A stretch of 64,000 nucleotides of DNA from Paenibacillus xylanexedens (GTDB taxonomy: Bacteria > Bacillota > Bacilli > Paenibacillales > Paenibacillaceae), in assembly GCF_007680605.1 (NCBI RefSeq), contig NZ_VEIO01000005.1, positions 124,001 to 188,000 on the forward strand. The letters run 5' to 3'. The translations under genes were made by a program, and so were the position numbers. The notes beneath the pieces were generated by a model. It made no database searches. It was not told the DNA's origin and was given only the letters and a program-made list of their open reading frames with translations. Below are positions 43,124-52,142 of this stretch, piece by piece. How positions within the stretch are numbered: the stretch's first letter is position 1; each line of letters opens with the position of its first letter.

Positions 43124-45847
43124 ATGCTGGGGAAACATGGGAAACAGCTGGAAGGCGTTAAGTACAATAAGGCAAAGAAATGGGCAATTGTAACACTGGC
43201 AGGTGTGATCTGGATTGCGCCTGTGATGAATGCAGGTGGACAGATGTGGTCAGGGACTTCGTGGCAATCCGTAGCCGCGGCGGCATCGACGAATACGAGC
43301 AAGCTGGGCGAAGAGATTTTGACTTCGGGTGCGAAGCTCATGAAATACAGATATACGACAACACGTTCAGGTTCGAAGGTAAATGTGCTTGCCGATGTGA
43401 TCCAGGTAGACTTGCAAAATCCATACGTGAAACTGGATGTAATGACAGGCAAGGGAAATAAATTAAACAGTAAACAAAGCACGGGCGGTATGGCGAAGGA
43501 AAACGGCGCAGTCGCTGCGGTGAACGGGGATTACTTTAACGTATCTGGAGAAATGTCACCGATCGGCGGTCAAGTCTCTGACGGTGTATTGGTGTCTACA
43601 CCATCCGAACTGAAAGGGATGTACGCCCTCACTGTAACCAAAGATGGCAAGCCAATGATTGACGAATATTCTTTTGATGGCACAGTAAAAGCGCAGGATG
43701 GTTCAACATTCGCTCTGCGTGGGATAAATAAGGAGGACTATACGGTTGAAACGGGAGCGGGTACATACAGCCATGCGAACTCCATGTATATTTATACACC
43801 TGCATGGACGTCAACCAAACGTCCAAATGATCCTTCCACCACGCCGACGGAGGTGCTCGTACAGAATAATGTCATCACGCAAATTTCGGATAAAAAGGCA
43901 TTAAATATGACTGTACCGTCAGACGGGTATATTTTGCGTGCACACGGTACGGCGGCTACATGGGTTATGAGCCACTTGTCTGTTGGGCAGACACTGGGAG
44001 CAGATTACAAGCTGGTTGCCAAAACGACAGGACAGACGGTTGACCCGAGTAATCTGGAAATGATGATTGGCGGTCACACGATTCTGGTCAATGGAGGCAA
44101 AGCGGCTTCCTTCTCACGGGATATAGCTTCTTCGGGAATCGGAGGTGTTCGTGCCAGAACAGCAGTAGGGTACTCTCAGGATGGTCGATATGTGTATATT
44201 ATTGCAGCTGAGAAAAACAGTAACAGTAGCGGCTTGTCTTTGACCGAATTACAGTCATTTATGACCAGTATCGGGGTATGGAAAGGCATGAATCTGGATG
44301 GCGGCGGATCGACGACAATGGTTACACGTCCACTGGGTGAACAATCCGCAAGTCTCACATTCAATACCGAGTACGGCACCGAGCAACGTCAAGTGGTGAA
44401 TACACTTGGAGTGTTCTCAACGGCACCTGAAGGTAAGTTAAAAGGTTTTGCGGTGAGCGGCAACCAGACGTTGCTTGCTGGTCAGGAAGGTAAATATTCC
44501 GCGAAAGGGTATGACACGTACTACAACCCAATCGCGACAGGTAATATTCCATTGACCTGGAAATCCAGCAATAACGGCATTGTCAGCGTCAGCAACGGAA
44601 CGATTAAAGGTGTGAAGCCGGGTACAGCAACGTTAACGGCTACAAGTAGCGGAGCGTCCTCTTCCATCAAAGTGACGGTGCTGGGTGGAAACGAACTGGC
44701 TTCCTTGACTGCCGGATCTGGTCTGGGCTCACTTCAAGCGGGAACTACAGTCTCGATTCCAGTGACAGCTACAACAAAGGGCGGACAAAGCGTGACGGTA
44801 CCAGCCGATTCCCTGACATGGGAATTCATCGGATTTAAAGGAAAAGTGGCAGGTGACCAGCTGACGGTATCCTCTGTGAATGATGGAGCACAGGTTGGTT
44901 ATGCAATCGGCCGATATGATGGTTACAGCACGGTGGTAGTACTCTCTGCAGCAGCAAGCGAGACGATCTGGGAAAATTTCGAAAACGCGAACTATCCGAT
45001 TAACTTCACTACAAATGTGGCAGGGGTGACGGGGGCGGCCTCAGTCGTGGCAGGAACCGGTGAGAAGGCAGGCTCAAAGGTACTGCAACTCAGTTACGAT
45101 ATGACGGGTGGAACCGGTAAAATGTATGCTTATGCTCAACTGAACGGTTCAACGGGCAGAGACGTATCAGCAGCCGCAACGTCCATGTCGATGGATGTGA
45201 TGGGTGACAAGAGCCTGAACTGGCTACGTGCAGAATTTACGGATGCTAAAGGCAAAACGGTATATGCCGATCTGGCCAAAGCCATCGACTGGAATGGATG
45301 GAAGAAAGTTAATGTTGACCTGAATGGACTGAACATCGCTTATCCGGCGAAACTGAAACGTGTGTATGTCGTGAATGTGGAAGATGGACAGGATGAGCGT
45401 GCGATGACGGGAACGGTTGCGTTCGACAACATTTCATTCACCATGCCTTCCAAATCCAGCGAAGTCGGATTGCCTACGGGTACAGCTTCACTAGTACTTG
45501 GACAGAAGTCTATGACAGTAAACGGGACAACAAAAACCATTGATGCAACACCGGTTCTTAAGAATGGAACTATGTATGTACCGATCAAACATGTACTGGA
45601 TGCCTTTGGCGGACAGGCGATCTGGGACAGCAAAAATCAGCGGATTACAGTAATCCGCGGCAGCAAACTGATCGATCTGGTGGTAGGTCAGAAAGAATTT
45701 GTTCTCAATGGCAAAAGACAGAGCGCAACGGTTGCACCTTACGTAAGTGGAGGTAGGACTTTAGTCCCTCTCAGACTCGTTTCCGAGCAACTTGGGCTGA
45801 CTGTAAAATGGGAACAGAACACGAAGACCGTTACCATCTCATCGTGA
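43124..45847 (+). CDS. Secreted phosphodiester glycosidase-family protein with Ig-like and copper-amine-oxidase-like domains
   Basis: A 907-residue exported protein starting at ATG 43124 (GGGAGAG upstream). After a hydrophobic signal segment (about residues 23-40), a NAGPA/phosphodiester glycosidase domain spans about 110-430, with AVNGDYFNVSGEMSPIGG and the hallmark MNLDGGGSTTMV. A Big_2 Ig-like module (ATLTATSSGASSSIKVTVL) and a carbohydrate-binding-like beta domain follow. The C-terminal 100 residues match the copper amine oxidase N-terminal-like domain (MYVPIKHVLDAFGG; TLVPLRLVSEQLGLTVKWE), common in Paenibacillus wall proteins. It may trim or remodel phosphodiester-linked glycans at the cell surface. 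Confidence 0.85.
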   Translation: MLGKHGKQLEGVKYNKAKKWAIVTLAGVIWIAPVMNAGGQMWSGTSWQSVAAAASTNTSKLGEEILTSGAKLMKYRYTTTRSGSKVNVLADVIQVDLQNPYVKLDVMTGKGNKLNSKQSTGGMAKENGAVAAVNGDYFNVSGEMSPIGGQVSDGVLVSTPSELKGMYALTVTKDGKPMIDEYSFDGTVKAQDGSTFALRGINKEDYTVETGAGTYSHANSMYIYTPAWTSTKRPNDPSTTPTEVLVQNNVITQISDKKALNMTVPSDGYILRAHGTAATWVMSHLSVGQTLGADYKLVAKTTGQTVDPSNLEMMIGGHTILVNGGKAASFSRDIASSGIGGVRARTAVGYSQDGRYVYIIAAEKNSNSSGLSLTELQSFMTSIGVWKGMNLDGGGSTTMVTRPLGEQSASLTFNTEYGTEQRQVVNTLGVFSTAPEGKLKGFAVSGNQTLLAGQEGKYSAKGYDTYYNPIATGNIPLTWKSSNNGIVSVSNGTIKGVKPGTATLTATSSGASSSIKVTVLGGNELASLTAGSGLGSLQAGTTVSIPVTATTKGGQSVTVPADSLTWEFIGFKGKVAGDQLTVSSVNDGAQVGYAIGRYDGYSTVVVLSAAASETIWENFENANYPINFTTNVAGVTGAASVVAGTGEKAGSKVLQLSYDMTGGTGKMYAYAQLNGSTGRDVSAAATSMSMDVMGDKSLNWLRAEFTDAKGKTVYADLAKAIDWNGWKKVNVDLNGLNIAYPAKLKRVYVVNVEDGQDERAMTGTVAFDNISFTMPSKSSEVGLPTGTASLVLGQKSMTVNGTTKTIDATPVLKNGTMYVPIKHVLDAFGGQAIWDSKNQRITVIRGSKLIDLVVGQKEFVLNGKRQSATVAPYVSGGRTLVPLRLVSEQLGLTVKWEQNTKTVTISS

Positions 45848-45858
45848 TATGGTATGAT
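45831..45858 (+). promoter_or_regulatory. Possible degSU promoter
   Basis: TTACCA at 45831-45836 and TATGAT at 45853-45858, 16 bp apart. The -35 is weak, but the gene gap is only 47 bp. The -10 lies in an imperfect palindrome (GGTATGATATATACC). Confidence 0.3.
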
Positions 45859-45894
45859 ATATACCGGAAACGATAGAAATGGAGTCGAACAAAC

Positions 45895-47055
45895 GTGGAT
45901 TTACAAGCCGATGCCATAGACCGCGTCATAAAAAACGCCATACAAGTCATGGAAAACAGCAAATATCAAATGTTTGAAATCATGGACTCCACTCGCGATG
46001 AGCTGAAGACGCTCAATGAGGAGCTCAAGTCTGTGCTGAAGGAAACGGCGGAAACGATCGAGAAAGTAGATCAATTGGAGCTGAATTACCGCCGTTCCCG
46101 GATCCGGCTTACAGAGGTGAGCCGCGACTTTGTCCGTTATTCGGAGCATGATATCAAGCAGGCGTATGAAAAAGCGACACAGCTACAGCTGGATCTGATG
46201 ATTTATCGTGAGAAGGAAATGTATCTAAAGGCCCGTCGGGATGATCTGCAGAAGCGTGCCAAAAATGTGGAGGCTTCTGTAGAGCGTGCCGAGACGATTG
46301 GTTCGCAGATGGGCGTTGTGCTAGAATACTTGTCAGGAGAGCTGGGTCAGGTGACCCGGATCATCGAGTCTGCCAAGAATCGACAAATGATTGGTTTGAA
46401 AATAATTTTGGCCCAGGAGGAAGAGCGGAAACGTATTGCCCGCGAGATTCATGACGGGCCTGCGCAGATGCTTGCCAATCTAGTGCTTAGGACGGAAATT
46501 GTAGAAAGAATGCTCATGAAGCAGGATTTTAAGATGGTTCAGGCCGAAATAGTAGATTTGAAAGGCCAGGTTCGTTCAAGTCTTGAAGAAATGAGAAAAG
46601 TTATATTCAATCTGCGTCCTATGGCACTGGATGATCTGGGATTGATTCCAACGCTTCGAAAGTATGTGCAGGATTTTGAAGTAAAAACAAAAATCCGGTC
46701 GCTTTTTGAAACAAGAGGTAAGGAACATCGTCTCTCATCTGCAATGGAGGCCGCAATCTATCGTCTCGTGCAGGAAGGTCTGTCTAATGCTGCCAAGCAT
46801 GCTTATCCCACATATGTTGTCGTAGAAATTACATACCAGGCTCAGCTCGTCAAAATTGTCGTTCAGGACAATGGGCTTGGGTTCAAACCGGAGCTTCTTG
46901 CCAAGAAAAGCAAGGATCACAACCACTTCGGTCTGATCGGGATGAGAGAACGGGTTGAACTGTTAGAAGGAAGAATAGAGATTGAATCCGCAGAGAACCA
47001 GGGAACCAAAATAGTCATTCATATCCCGACAAACGTGGATAAGGGAAAGGAGTAG
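45895..47055 (+). CDS. degS: Cytoplasmic sensor histidine kinase DegS
   Basis: DegS phosphorylates DegU, controlling exoenzymes, competence and motility. There is no membrane segment, as in B. subtilis. The N-terminal half is a coiled-coil DegS sensor domain (about residues 1-170). The HisKA_3 motif ERKRIAREIHDGPAQMLANL has the phospho-accepting His near residue 186. The ATPase part has ALYRL-type N-box EGLSNAAKHA and the G-boxes DNGLGF and GLIGMRERVELL. The start GTG 45895 is preceded by GGAG. degU follows after 4 bp. Confidence 0.95.
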   Translation: MDLQADAIDRVIKNAIQVMENSKYQMFEIMDSTRDELKTLNEELKSVLKETAETIEKVDQLELNYRRSRIRLTEVSRDFVRYSEHDIKQAYEKATQLQLDLMIYREKEMYLKARRDDLQKRAKNVEASVERAETIGSQMGVVLEYLSGELGQVTRIIESAKNRQMIGLKIILAQEEERKRIAREIHDGPAQMLANLVLRTEIVERMLMKQDFKMVQAEIVDLKGQVRSSLEEMRKVIFNLRPMALDDLGLIPTLRKYVQDFEVKTKIRSLFETRGKEHRLSSAMEAAIYRLVQEGLSNAAKHAYPTYVVVEITYQAQLVKIVVQDNGLGFKPELLAKKSKDHNHFGLIGMRERVELLEGRIEIESAENQGTKIVIHIPTNVDKGKE

Positions 47056-47059
47056 CAGG

Positions 47060-47782
47060 ATGGAAAACCGTGATACTGGAAAAACATCAATTAAAGTTCT
47101 CTTGGCTGATGATCATCAGCTGTTCCGAGAGGGCTTGAAACGCATTTTAAATATGGAGGACGACATTGAGGTCATCGGGGAATGTGGCGATGGCATTCAA
47201 GTGCTCGAATTCTGTAATCAGGATAAACCCGACATCGTTCTGATGGACATTAACATGCCTGTAGAGAACGGCGTCGAAGCTACTGAGAAACTGCGCGAGC
47301 TGTTCCCGGATGTAAAAGTTATTATTTTGTCCATTCATGATGATGAAAGCTATGTATTCGAAACACTCCGTAAAGGAGCCAACGGATATTTGCTGAAGGA
47401 TATGGAAGCAGAGTCGCTGATCAACGCGATTCGTTCTGTTCATGAAGGTCATGCATTTATTCATCCTAAAGTAACGGGCAAACTGATTATGCAACTTCGT
47501 CGTATGACGTATCTTAACGAAACAGGTGCGATGAGCGAAGGCGCTTCGAAGGAAGCAGGCGTTAAATTTGTTGCTGGAGACAATAACCCGCTGACACGTC
47601 GTGAAGCTGAGGTATTACGATTGATGGCCGAGGGTAAGAGCAACAAGATGATTGGTGAATTTTTGTTCATCAGTGAAAAAACAGTTAAAAACCATGTCAG
47701 CAGCATTCTGCAGAAGATGGAAGTGGACGACCGTACACAGGCCGTTATTAACTCCATTAAATATGGCTGGGTTACGCTCTAA
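47060..47782 (+). CDS. degU: Two-component response regulator DegU
   Basis: A NarL/FixJ-type regulator of 240 residues. The receiver domain starts IKVLLADDHQLFREGLKRIL; the phospho-acceptor is Asp63 in IVLMDINMPVENG, with the conserved Lys in GYLLKD. The C-terminal LuxR/GerE helix-turn-helix is PLTRREAEVLRLMAEGKSNK, then EKTVKNHVSSILQKM. It forms an operon with degS and in this position may control the flagellar and competence genes that follow. Confidence 0.96.
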   Translation: MENRDTGKTSIKVLLADDHQLFREGLKRILNMEDDIEVIGECGDGIQVLEFCNQDKPDIVLMDINMPVENGVEATEKLRELFPDVKVIILSIHDDESYVFETLRKGANGYLLKDMEAESLINAIRSVHEGHAFIHPKVTGKLIMQLRRMTYLNETGAMSEGASKEAGVKFVAGDNNPLTRREAEVLRLMAEGKSNKMIGEFLFISEKTVKNHVSSILQKMEVDDRTQAVINSIKYGWVTL

Positions 47783-47970
47783 TTCTTATAATTGTTTGAC
47801 AGGTATCTACTCGCGCCATATCCAGTATGGATTGGTTTGCGGGTTGATGGACTTTATCACTGTACATGAACAAAGTGTAAGGATGCTCTGAACATTGGTT
47901 CAGGCGAGCACCGACGGGGTGTTTGGCTGTAACCCTTCGGAATACGCTGCATATACTGCGGTATACAGGG

Positions 47971-47991
47971 ATGTTCGCCATGGGTGAACAT
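47971..47991 (+). promoter_or_regulatory. Palindrome upstream of the 130-aa gene
   Basis: A 6-bp inverted repeat, ATGTTC and GAACAT, flanks GCCATGGGT, itself nearly symmetric. It ends about 9 bp before a strong ribosome binding site (GAGGAGGTG). Possible operator or leader hairpin. Confidence 0.4.
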
Positions 47992-48016
47992 GACCTTCCG
48001 AGGAGGTGCAGTTGCC

Positions 48017-48409
48017 ATGGTTGCTCATCTGACTATGATTCTGCTCATATACTTCCTGGCGGCAATGGCCGTTCATCTTATGCACCAGCGCCATACTTCC
48101 CGCCCGGAGTCCGAAGGCTTCGAGCAGATTTTGCTCATTCCTTCCAATCAGGTAGGACGGATTGAAGGCATCATTCGATCACTTTGTCTGGAATTATTAT
48201 ATCGTGGCAAGAGCTTTACATTAACGGTGGTCGCCGAGCAACAAGAAGCAGAGACGATAACCATTATTGAGAAGATGATGCAAAGGCAAGGCATGGAGCT
48301 GTCTTATCTGCCTGCTGTGCCAGCAGAACTTGAACATACCGGGCAGAGGAATGGTAACTATCGCCTCATTGATCTGCGTAGGTCCAATGATGAAGCCGGG
48401 TGCAGGTAA
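48017..48409 (+). CDS. Hypothetical single-pass membrane protein, 130 aa
   Basis: Not recognised. One N-terminal membrane helix (about residues 3-20, MILLIYFLAAMAVHLMH) is followed by a soluble domain of about 105 residues with alternating beta/alpha pattern (EGFEQILLIPS; FTLTVVAEQQEAETITIIEK). ATG 48017 follows GAGGAGGTG with 8-nt spacing. It lies between degU and comFA and has its own terminator. Many Paenibacillus genomes may carry it, but I cannot verify this. Confidence 0.6.
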   Translation: MVAHLTMILLIYFLAAMAVHLMHQRHTSRPESEGFEQILLIPSNQVGRIEGIIRSLCLELLYRGKSFTLTVVAEQQEAETITIIEKMMQRQGMELSYLPAVPAELEHTGQRNGNYRLIDLRRSNDEAGCR

Positions 48410-48461
48410 TCCTAACATTTTACACGTTTGCAGACGTTGATATGCCGATTCGATATGAGAA

Positions 48462-48493
48462 AGATTACAGCTTGATGCTGTAATCTTTTTTTT
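48462..48493 (+). terminator. Terminator downstream of the 130-aa gene
   Basis: 10-bp perfect stem AGATTACAGC / GCTGTAATCT, loop TTGAT, eight Ts. Confidence 0.93.
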
Positions 48494-48745
48494 GTAATTG
48501 TAGCCAAGTCTGCCTTTAAATTGAATATGGGTTTTATTGCAATCTATGGTTAAAGACTGGATTTATCACTTCGGATGTCGCTGAAGAAGCATTTTGAAGT
48601 CAGAAGTCTTAACTTAAAAGTATAGACTGATAAAACTGGAAAAAGTTGCGCATATTCAATGGAAAAATTCCAAATTTTTAAGGGATCGGGAGTGAAGCCA
48701 ATGTTACATTGACGATTAGAAAATAAAACCATATACTTGATTTAT

Positions 48746-48912
48746 ATGAATATTCAGGATGAATGGAGCCGGACTCTTGAAGAAGTACTTATTTTGCAGT
48801 AGCTGAAGAAACAGGATACGGTGAGACTGAAATTCGAAACGCTTTAGAAAATGATGAAATGATCAAATTTATATTCAATCAAGCATTAATGAGTAGAAAA
48901 TTTGTGTTATAA
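48746..48912 (+). pseudogene. Frameshifted small ORF remnant
   Basis: ATG 48746 reads MNIQDEWSRTLEEV, then hits TAG after LILQ. A second frame, starting just after a TGA at 48778, reads YFAVAEETGYGETEIRNALE and continues through NDEMIKFIFNQALMSRKFVL to TAA 48910. One base loss or gain around 48781-48800 would join them into a protein of about 55 residues. No family was recognised and no clear ribosome binding site is seen. The region 48494-48745 holds nothing else. Confidence 0.35.
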
Positions 48913-48924
48913 GGAATGGACATG

Positions 48925-48969
48925 AAGCACATGCTCCGACGAAGACGTCGGTTTAGCATGTGCTTTTTT
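48925..48969 (+). terminator. Terminator upstream of comFA
   Basis: 11-bp stem AAGCACATGCT / AGCATGTGCTT with an inner CCGAC/GTCGG helix, then a T-run. It ends 20 bp before the comFA ribosome binding site. Confidence 0.9.
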
Positions 48970-49004
48970 ATTTTTCGGATACGAACAAGGGGAGGGAAGA
49001 CGCG

Positions 49005-51101
49005 ATGCAGGTTGGGGTTTACGTGTACCGGGCGGAGGAAAAGTGGGATATGGTCATGTCTCTCGACATTCAGGTTGATGTCATGTGGTGGCTTGAGGGC
49101 ATGAGTGGACGGCATGTGAAACAATGGTTGGTATTAAGCATGCTTCTTCCGTTAAGTCAGGCTTCTTGGCTGGTAGATCAATTCGTACCCGAGCCTAGCA
49201 TGGATATGTGGCGTATGGAGGCGTGGCAAAGCTACTTGAATACAAAGCTGGACTTGTATGAGCATCTCTTGGGTGAAATAGAGGCAAGGAGAGCGTTGGC
49301 CGAACAGGCGGAAGCGGGAAGATGGAAGAATGGAAGTAGATTGGACATAGGGGGAAATGATAAAAGGGGAATAGGAATAGGAATAGGAATAGGAATAGGA
49401 GAGTGTACAGAACTAGAAACAGGGACGCGAAGAGGAATGGTGGCGGGAGCGTGTTCGGGACTAGATGAAGGGAGAGGGACAAGTACAGGAACTGGAATAG
49501 GGACGCGGAGAGGAACTGCGGCTACGCTTGAAGCTAGGGTGGGCGGGATGCCGAAGCCATATCCCGCCGAGTATTGGGCTCAGCTCGAGCAGTGCGCAGC
49601 TCTGCTGGCGGAGCGGATGAGTGGCCGCCAATTACTGGCGGCCGAGGCCGAGGCGCTGCTGGCGGCGGAGCCCGCCATGCCGCCAGGGGGCTGGCGCGCG
49701 GCTGCGCAGCTCGCGCGCTTGCAGGGGCGGCTGCAGATGACAGCCGCCCTCGAAGGGCCCGCCACGCGCCGCCGGCTCGCGTGGCTCGGCCGCGCGCGAA
49801 GCGCGCCCCGCTGCCACCGCTGTGGCAGCGAAGCCCGGCAGCGCGTGCCCTGCGCTGCCTGCGGCCTGGCGGCGTGCGCCTACTGCGAGGCATGCCTCGC
49901 GCTAGGGCGCAGCCGTGCTTGTGCGCTGCTGCTACGCAGTGCAGCGCAAGGGGCCGTGCCCGCACGCGGCGAAGCATCGCGTGGCACGGCCCTGGCCCCC
50001 ACCGGCGGCGGACTCGCCCGGTGGGGGCTAAGCGCAGCGCAGAGCGCGGCAGCAGCCGCGGCGCTCGCGTTTTTGGCCCGGCCGCCCGCAGGGGATGGGC
50101 CGGGGCGGTTCTTGCTCTGGGCCGTGACCGGGGCCGGCAAGACGGAAATGATATTTCCACTAATCCAGCGCACATTGGATTATGGCGGACGAGCGCTGGT
50201 CGCTACACCACGCAGGGATGTCGTGCTGGAGCTGGCTCCGCGCCTTGCCAAAGCTTTCCCGGACACCTCGCTCGCAACGCTCTATGGCGGAAGTTCGGAG
50301 CGCTGGAAAGACGCCCAGCTCACTCTCGCGACCACACACCAGCTCATGCGTTTCTACCAAGGTTTTGATCTGGTGATCATCGACGAACTTGACGCGTTTC
50401 CATATCATAACGATCCCATGCTGGCTCATGCAGCAGCATCTTGTTGCAAACCGGAGGGGCATTTTATTTATTTGTCCGCTACGCCGCCAACCCGTTTGCA
50501 ACGTGAGGTTGCTTTGGGCAAGCTTGCTCATGCCAAAGTGCCTGTCCGCTTCCATCGACATCCGCTACCTGTACCGCGGCTGATCAACATGCCTACTGTG
50601 GCGCAATGCATCAAACGCAAACAACTTCCAGCTACCATCGTGAAGAGCATTCGTACCTCCTTGCAACGTGATGCTCAGGTGTTTGTTTTTGTAACGCGTA
50701 TCGCCCAGATTGAGGCCTTTGTGCACCTGATGCGCCGGAATTTTCCTGCGATCTCAATTGAAGGCACTTCATCGCAGGATGCGGAGCGGGCCGCCAAAGT
50801 CATTGCATTTCGGGAACGCTCCATCCGCCTGCTCGTGACAACCACCATCTTGGAGCGAGGCGTGACGATCCCGCGTAGCGATGTGTTTATTCTGGATGCA
50901 GACAACGGACTTTTCGACGAGGCTTCGCTCGTACAGATGGCAGGCCGGGCAGGGCGCTCCTTGGATGATCCGGCAGGCCGTGTCGTATTTGCCGCATCCC
51001 GCCGTACCCGATCCCAAGTGAAAGCTGTATCCCAGATCCGCAAAATGAACGCTATTGCCCGCCGCAAAGGTTACCTGCAACCGCCAGTTTCAAGATCATA
51101 A
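49005..51101 (+). CDS. comFA: Late-competence ATP-dependent DNA translocase ComFA
   Basis: ComFA is a DEAD-box-like ATPase that helps drive single-stranded DNA through the uptake channel. Start ATG 49005 follows GGGGAGGG; 698 residues. A four-cysteine-type zinc region begins at Cys270 (CHRCGS, then PCAACG and YCEAC). Helicase motifs: Walker A TGAGKTEM (about 375), Walker B DELD (about 460), LSATPP and QMAGRAGRS. It is much longer than B. subtilis ComFA (about 463 residues): residues 90-270 are an extra, low-complexity and then Ala/Arg-rich segment. That stretch includes a (GGAATA)5 tract and very GC-rich DNA. Confidence 0.9.
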   Translation: MQVGVYVYRAEEKWDMVMSLDIQVDVMWWLEGMSGRHVKQWLVLSMLLPLSQASWLVDQFVPEPSMDMWRMEAWQSYLNTKLDLYEHLLGEIEARRALAEQAEAGRWKNGSRLDIGGNDKRGIGIGIGIGIGECTELETGTRRGMVAGACSGLDEGRGTSTGTGIGTRRGTAATLEARVGGMPKPYPAEYWAQLEQCAALLAERMSGRQLLAAEAEALLAAEPAMPPGGWRAAAQLARLQGRLQMTAALEGPATRRRLAWLGRARSAPRCHRCGSEARQRVPCAACGLAACAYCEACLALGRSRACALLLRSAAQGAVPARGEASRGTALAPTGGGLARWGLSAAQSAAAAAALAFLARPPAGDGPGRFLLWAVTGAGKTEMIFPLIQRTLDYGGRALVATPRRDVVLELAPRLAKAFPDTSLATLYGGSSERWKDAQLTLATTHQLMRFYQGFDLVIIDELDAFPYHNDPMLAHAAASCCKPEGHFIYLSATPPTRLQREVALGKLAHAKVPVRFHRHPLPVPRLINMPTVAQCIKRKQLPATIVKSIRTSLQRDAQVFVFVTRIAQIEAFVHLMRRNFPAISIEGTSSQDAERAAKVIAFRERSIRLLVTTTILERGVTIPRSDVFILDADNGLFDEASLVQMAGRAGRSLDDPAGRVVFAASRRTRSQVKAVSQIRKMNAIARRKGYLQPPVSRS
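49368..49400 (+). repeat. GGAATA hexanucleotide repeat inside comFA
   Basis: Five perfect GGAATA units at 49368-49397 plus a partial GGA. They encode alternating Gly-Ile at residues 122-131. Unit-number change would alter length by two residues without shifting frame. An imperfect longer duplication (GGGACGCGAAGAGGAA and GGGACGCGGAGAGGAA) lies within the next 130 bp. Confidence 0.9.
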
Positions 51102-51320
51102 TCATCATTACATCAACATCATCAGCTGAGCTTGAAAAGGATCACTGTAGACTAATCGTTTATGCGAACAATGATTTACGCCAGTATCTACCTTCAACCA
51201 AAACCATTACACTGCTTCACAAGAGCACTAGTGCTCGTCGCACATGCTAACCGAACGTGTATTACATACTTTATGCTTGATACGTCGTATTTTTATTCGT
51301 TAAGAAAGGAGAAGCGCCTT

Positions 51321-52142
51321 ATGTTCAGTTATATTTCTCATCTCTTTGAGCGTATTCAGCGTTTAAGCGGACAACTCCATAAGTTACTTGGCCCGCCGGG
51401 TTCACCATGTTTGACCTGTGGAACCCGTGCGGTGTTGTCCTCACGTTATCCTGGGATATGCCCGCGTTGTGTACAGCAGATTCCATGGATTCGTTCGATC
51501 CGTTGCCAGCGCTGTGGGCGTGGTGTAGGGTGCCCTGACTGTGTGCGCCCGCATATGCAGCATCGCTCTTTCTTCTGCAATCGTAGCGCCGTCCAGTATA
51601 ACGATTTAATGAAAGATTGGATAAGCATGTACAAATTTCGAGGCTATGAGCGCTACGCCCCGCTACTAACTGCTATGTTAACTCAAGCTTTTCAAGCGAT
51701 GAGTGAAGAACTGACTCTGATATGTGAAAAAGAAACCAGGAATCCGCTATGGCGACCGGATGCGGTCACGTATGTGCCTGTGAGCGACGAGCGCCTGGCC
51801 GAACGCGGCTTTAATCAGGCGGAGCGTCTGGCAACAGGGCTTGCCATCGCCGCTGGTTTGCCCTGTGTTGATCTGTTGCAACGCCAGATCAACACAGGGA
51901 AACAAAGCTTCAAGTCTCGCGCGGAGCGGTTCGAGACGATGAAACATGCTTTTTCTATCAAGCTTGATGAATTTGATTTCAGTCTGCTCAGGAATTACAG
52001 CGAGCCGTTTAAATTACTTTTAATTGATGACATCTACACGACCGGAAGTACGTTAGACGCTTGTGGGCATGTCATTTTACATGCCGCAAATAAAGCCGAC
52101 GTAACGTTGGAAATTTATACACTCACATTAGCGAGGTCTTGA
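51321..52142 (+). CDS. comFC: ComF family phosphoribosyltransferase-like protein ComFC
   Basis: ComFC is needed for DNA uptake and interacts with ComFA; its exact reaction is not settled. The N-terminus has a zinc-finger-like set (CLTCG, CPRC, CQRCG, CPDC), and the C-terminus the PRPP-binding loop LLLIDDIYTTGSTLDACG. VTYVPVSDERLAERGFNQAE is the ComF signature. ATG 51321 follows AAAGGAG; 273 residues. The frame opens at 51162, but no ribosome binding site supports an earlier start. The 219-bp gap after comFA holds nothing recognised. Confidence 0.92.
   Translation: MFSYISHLFERIQRLSGQLHKLLGPPGSPCLTCGTRAVLSSRYPGICPRCVQQIPWIRSIRCQRCGRGVGCPDCVRPHMQHRSFFCNRSAVQYNDLMKDWISMYKFRGYERYAPLLTAMLTQAFQAMSEELTLICEKETRNPLWRPDAVTYVPVSDERLAERGFNQAERLATGLAIAAGLPCVDLLQRQINTGKQSFKSRAERFETMKHAFSIKLDEFDFSLLRNYSEPFKLLLIDDIYTTGSTLDACGHVILHAANKADVTLEIYTLTLARS

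Noticed and set aside
49574..50368. Plus-strand 264-codon frame inside comFA, and minus-strand frame at 49534-50175
   Set aside because: The GC-rich segment lacks stop codons in all frames; Ala/Arg-rich translations are an artefact of composition.
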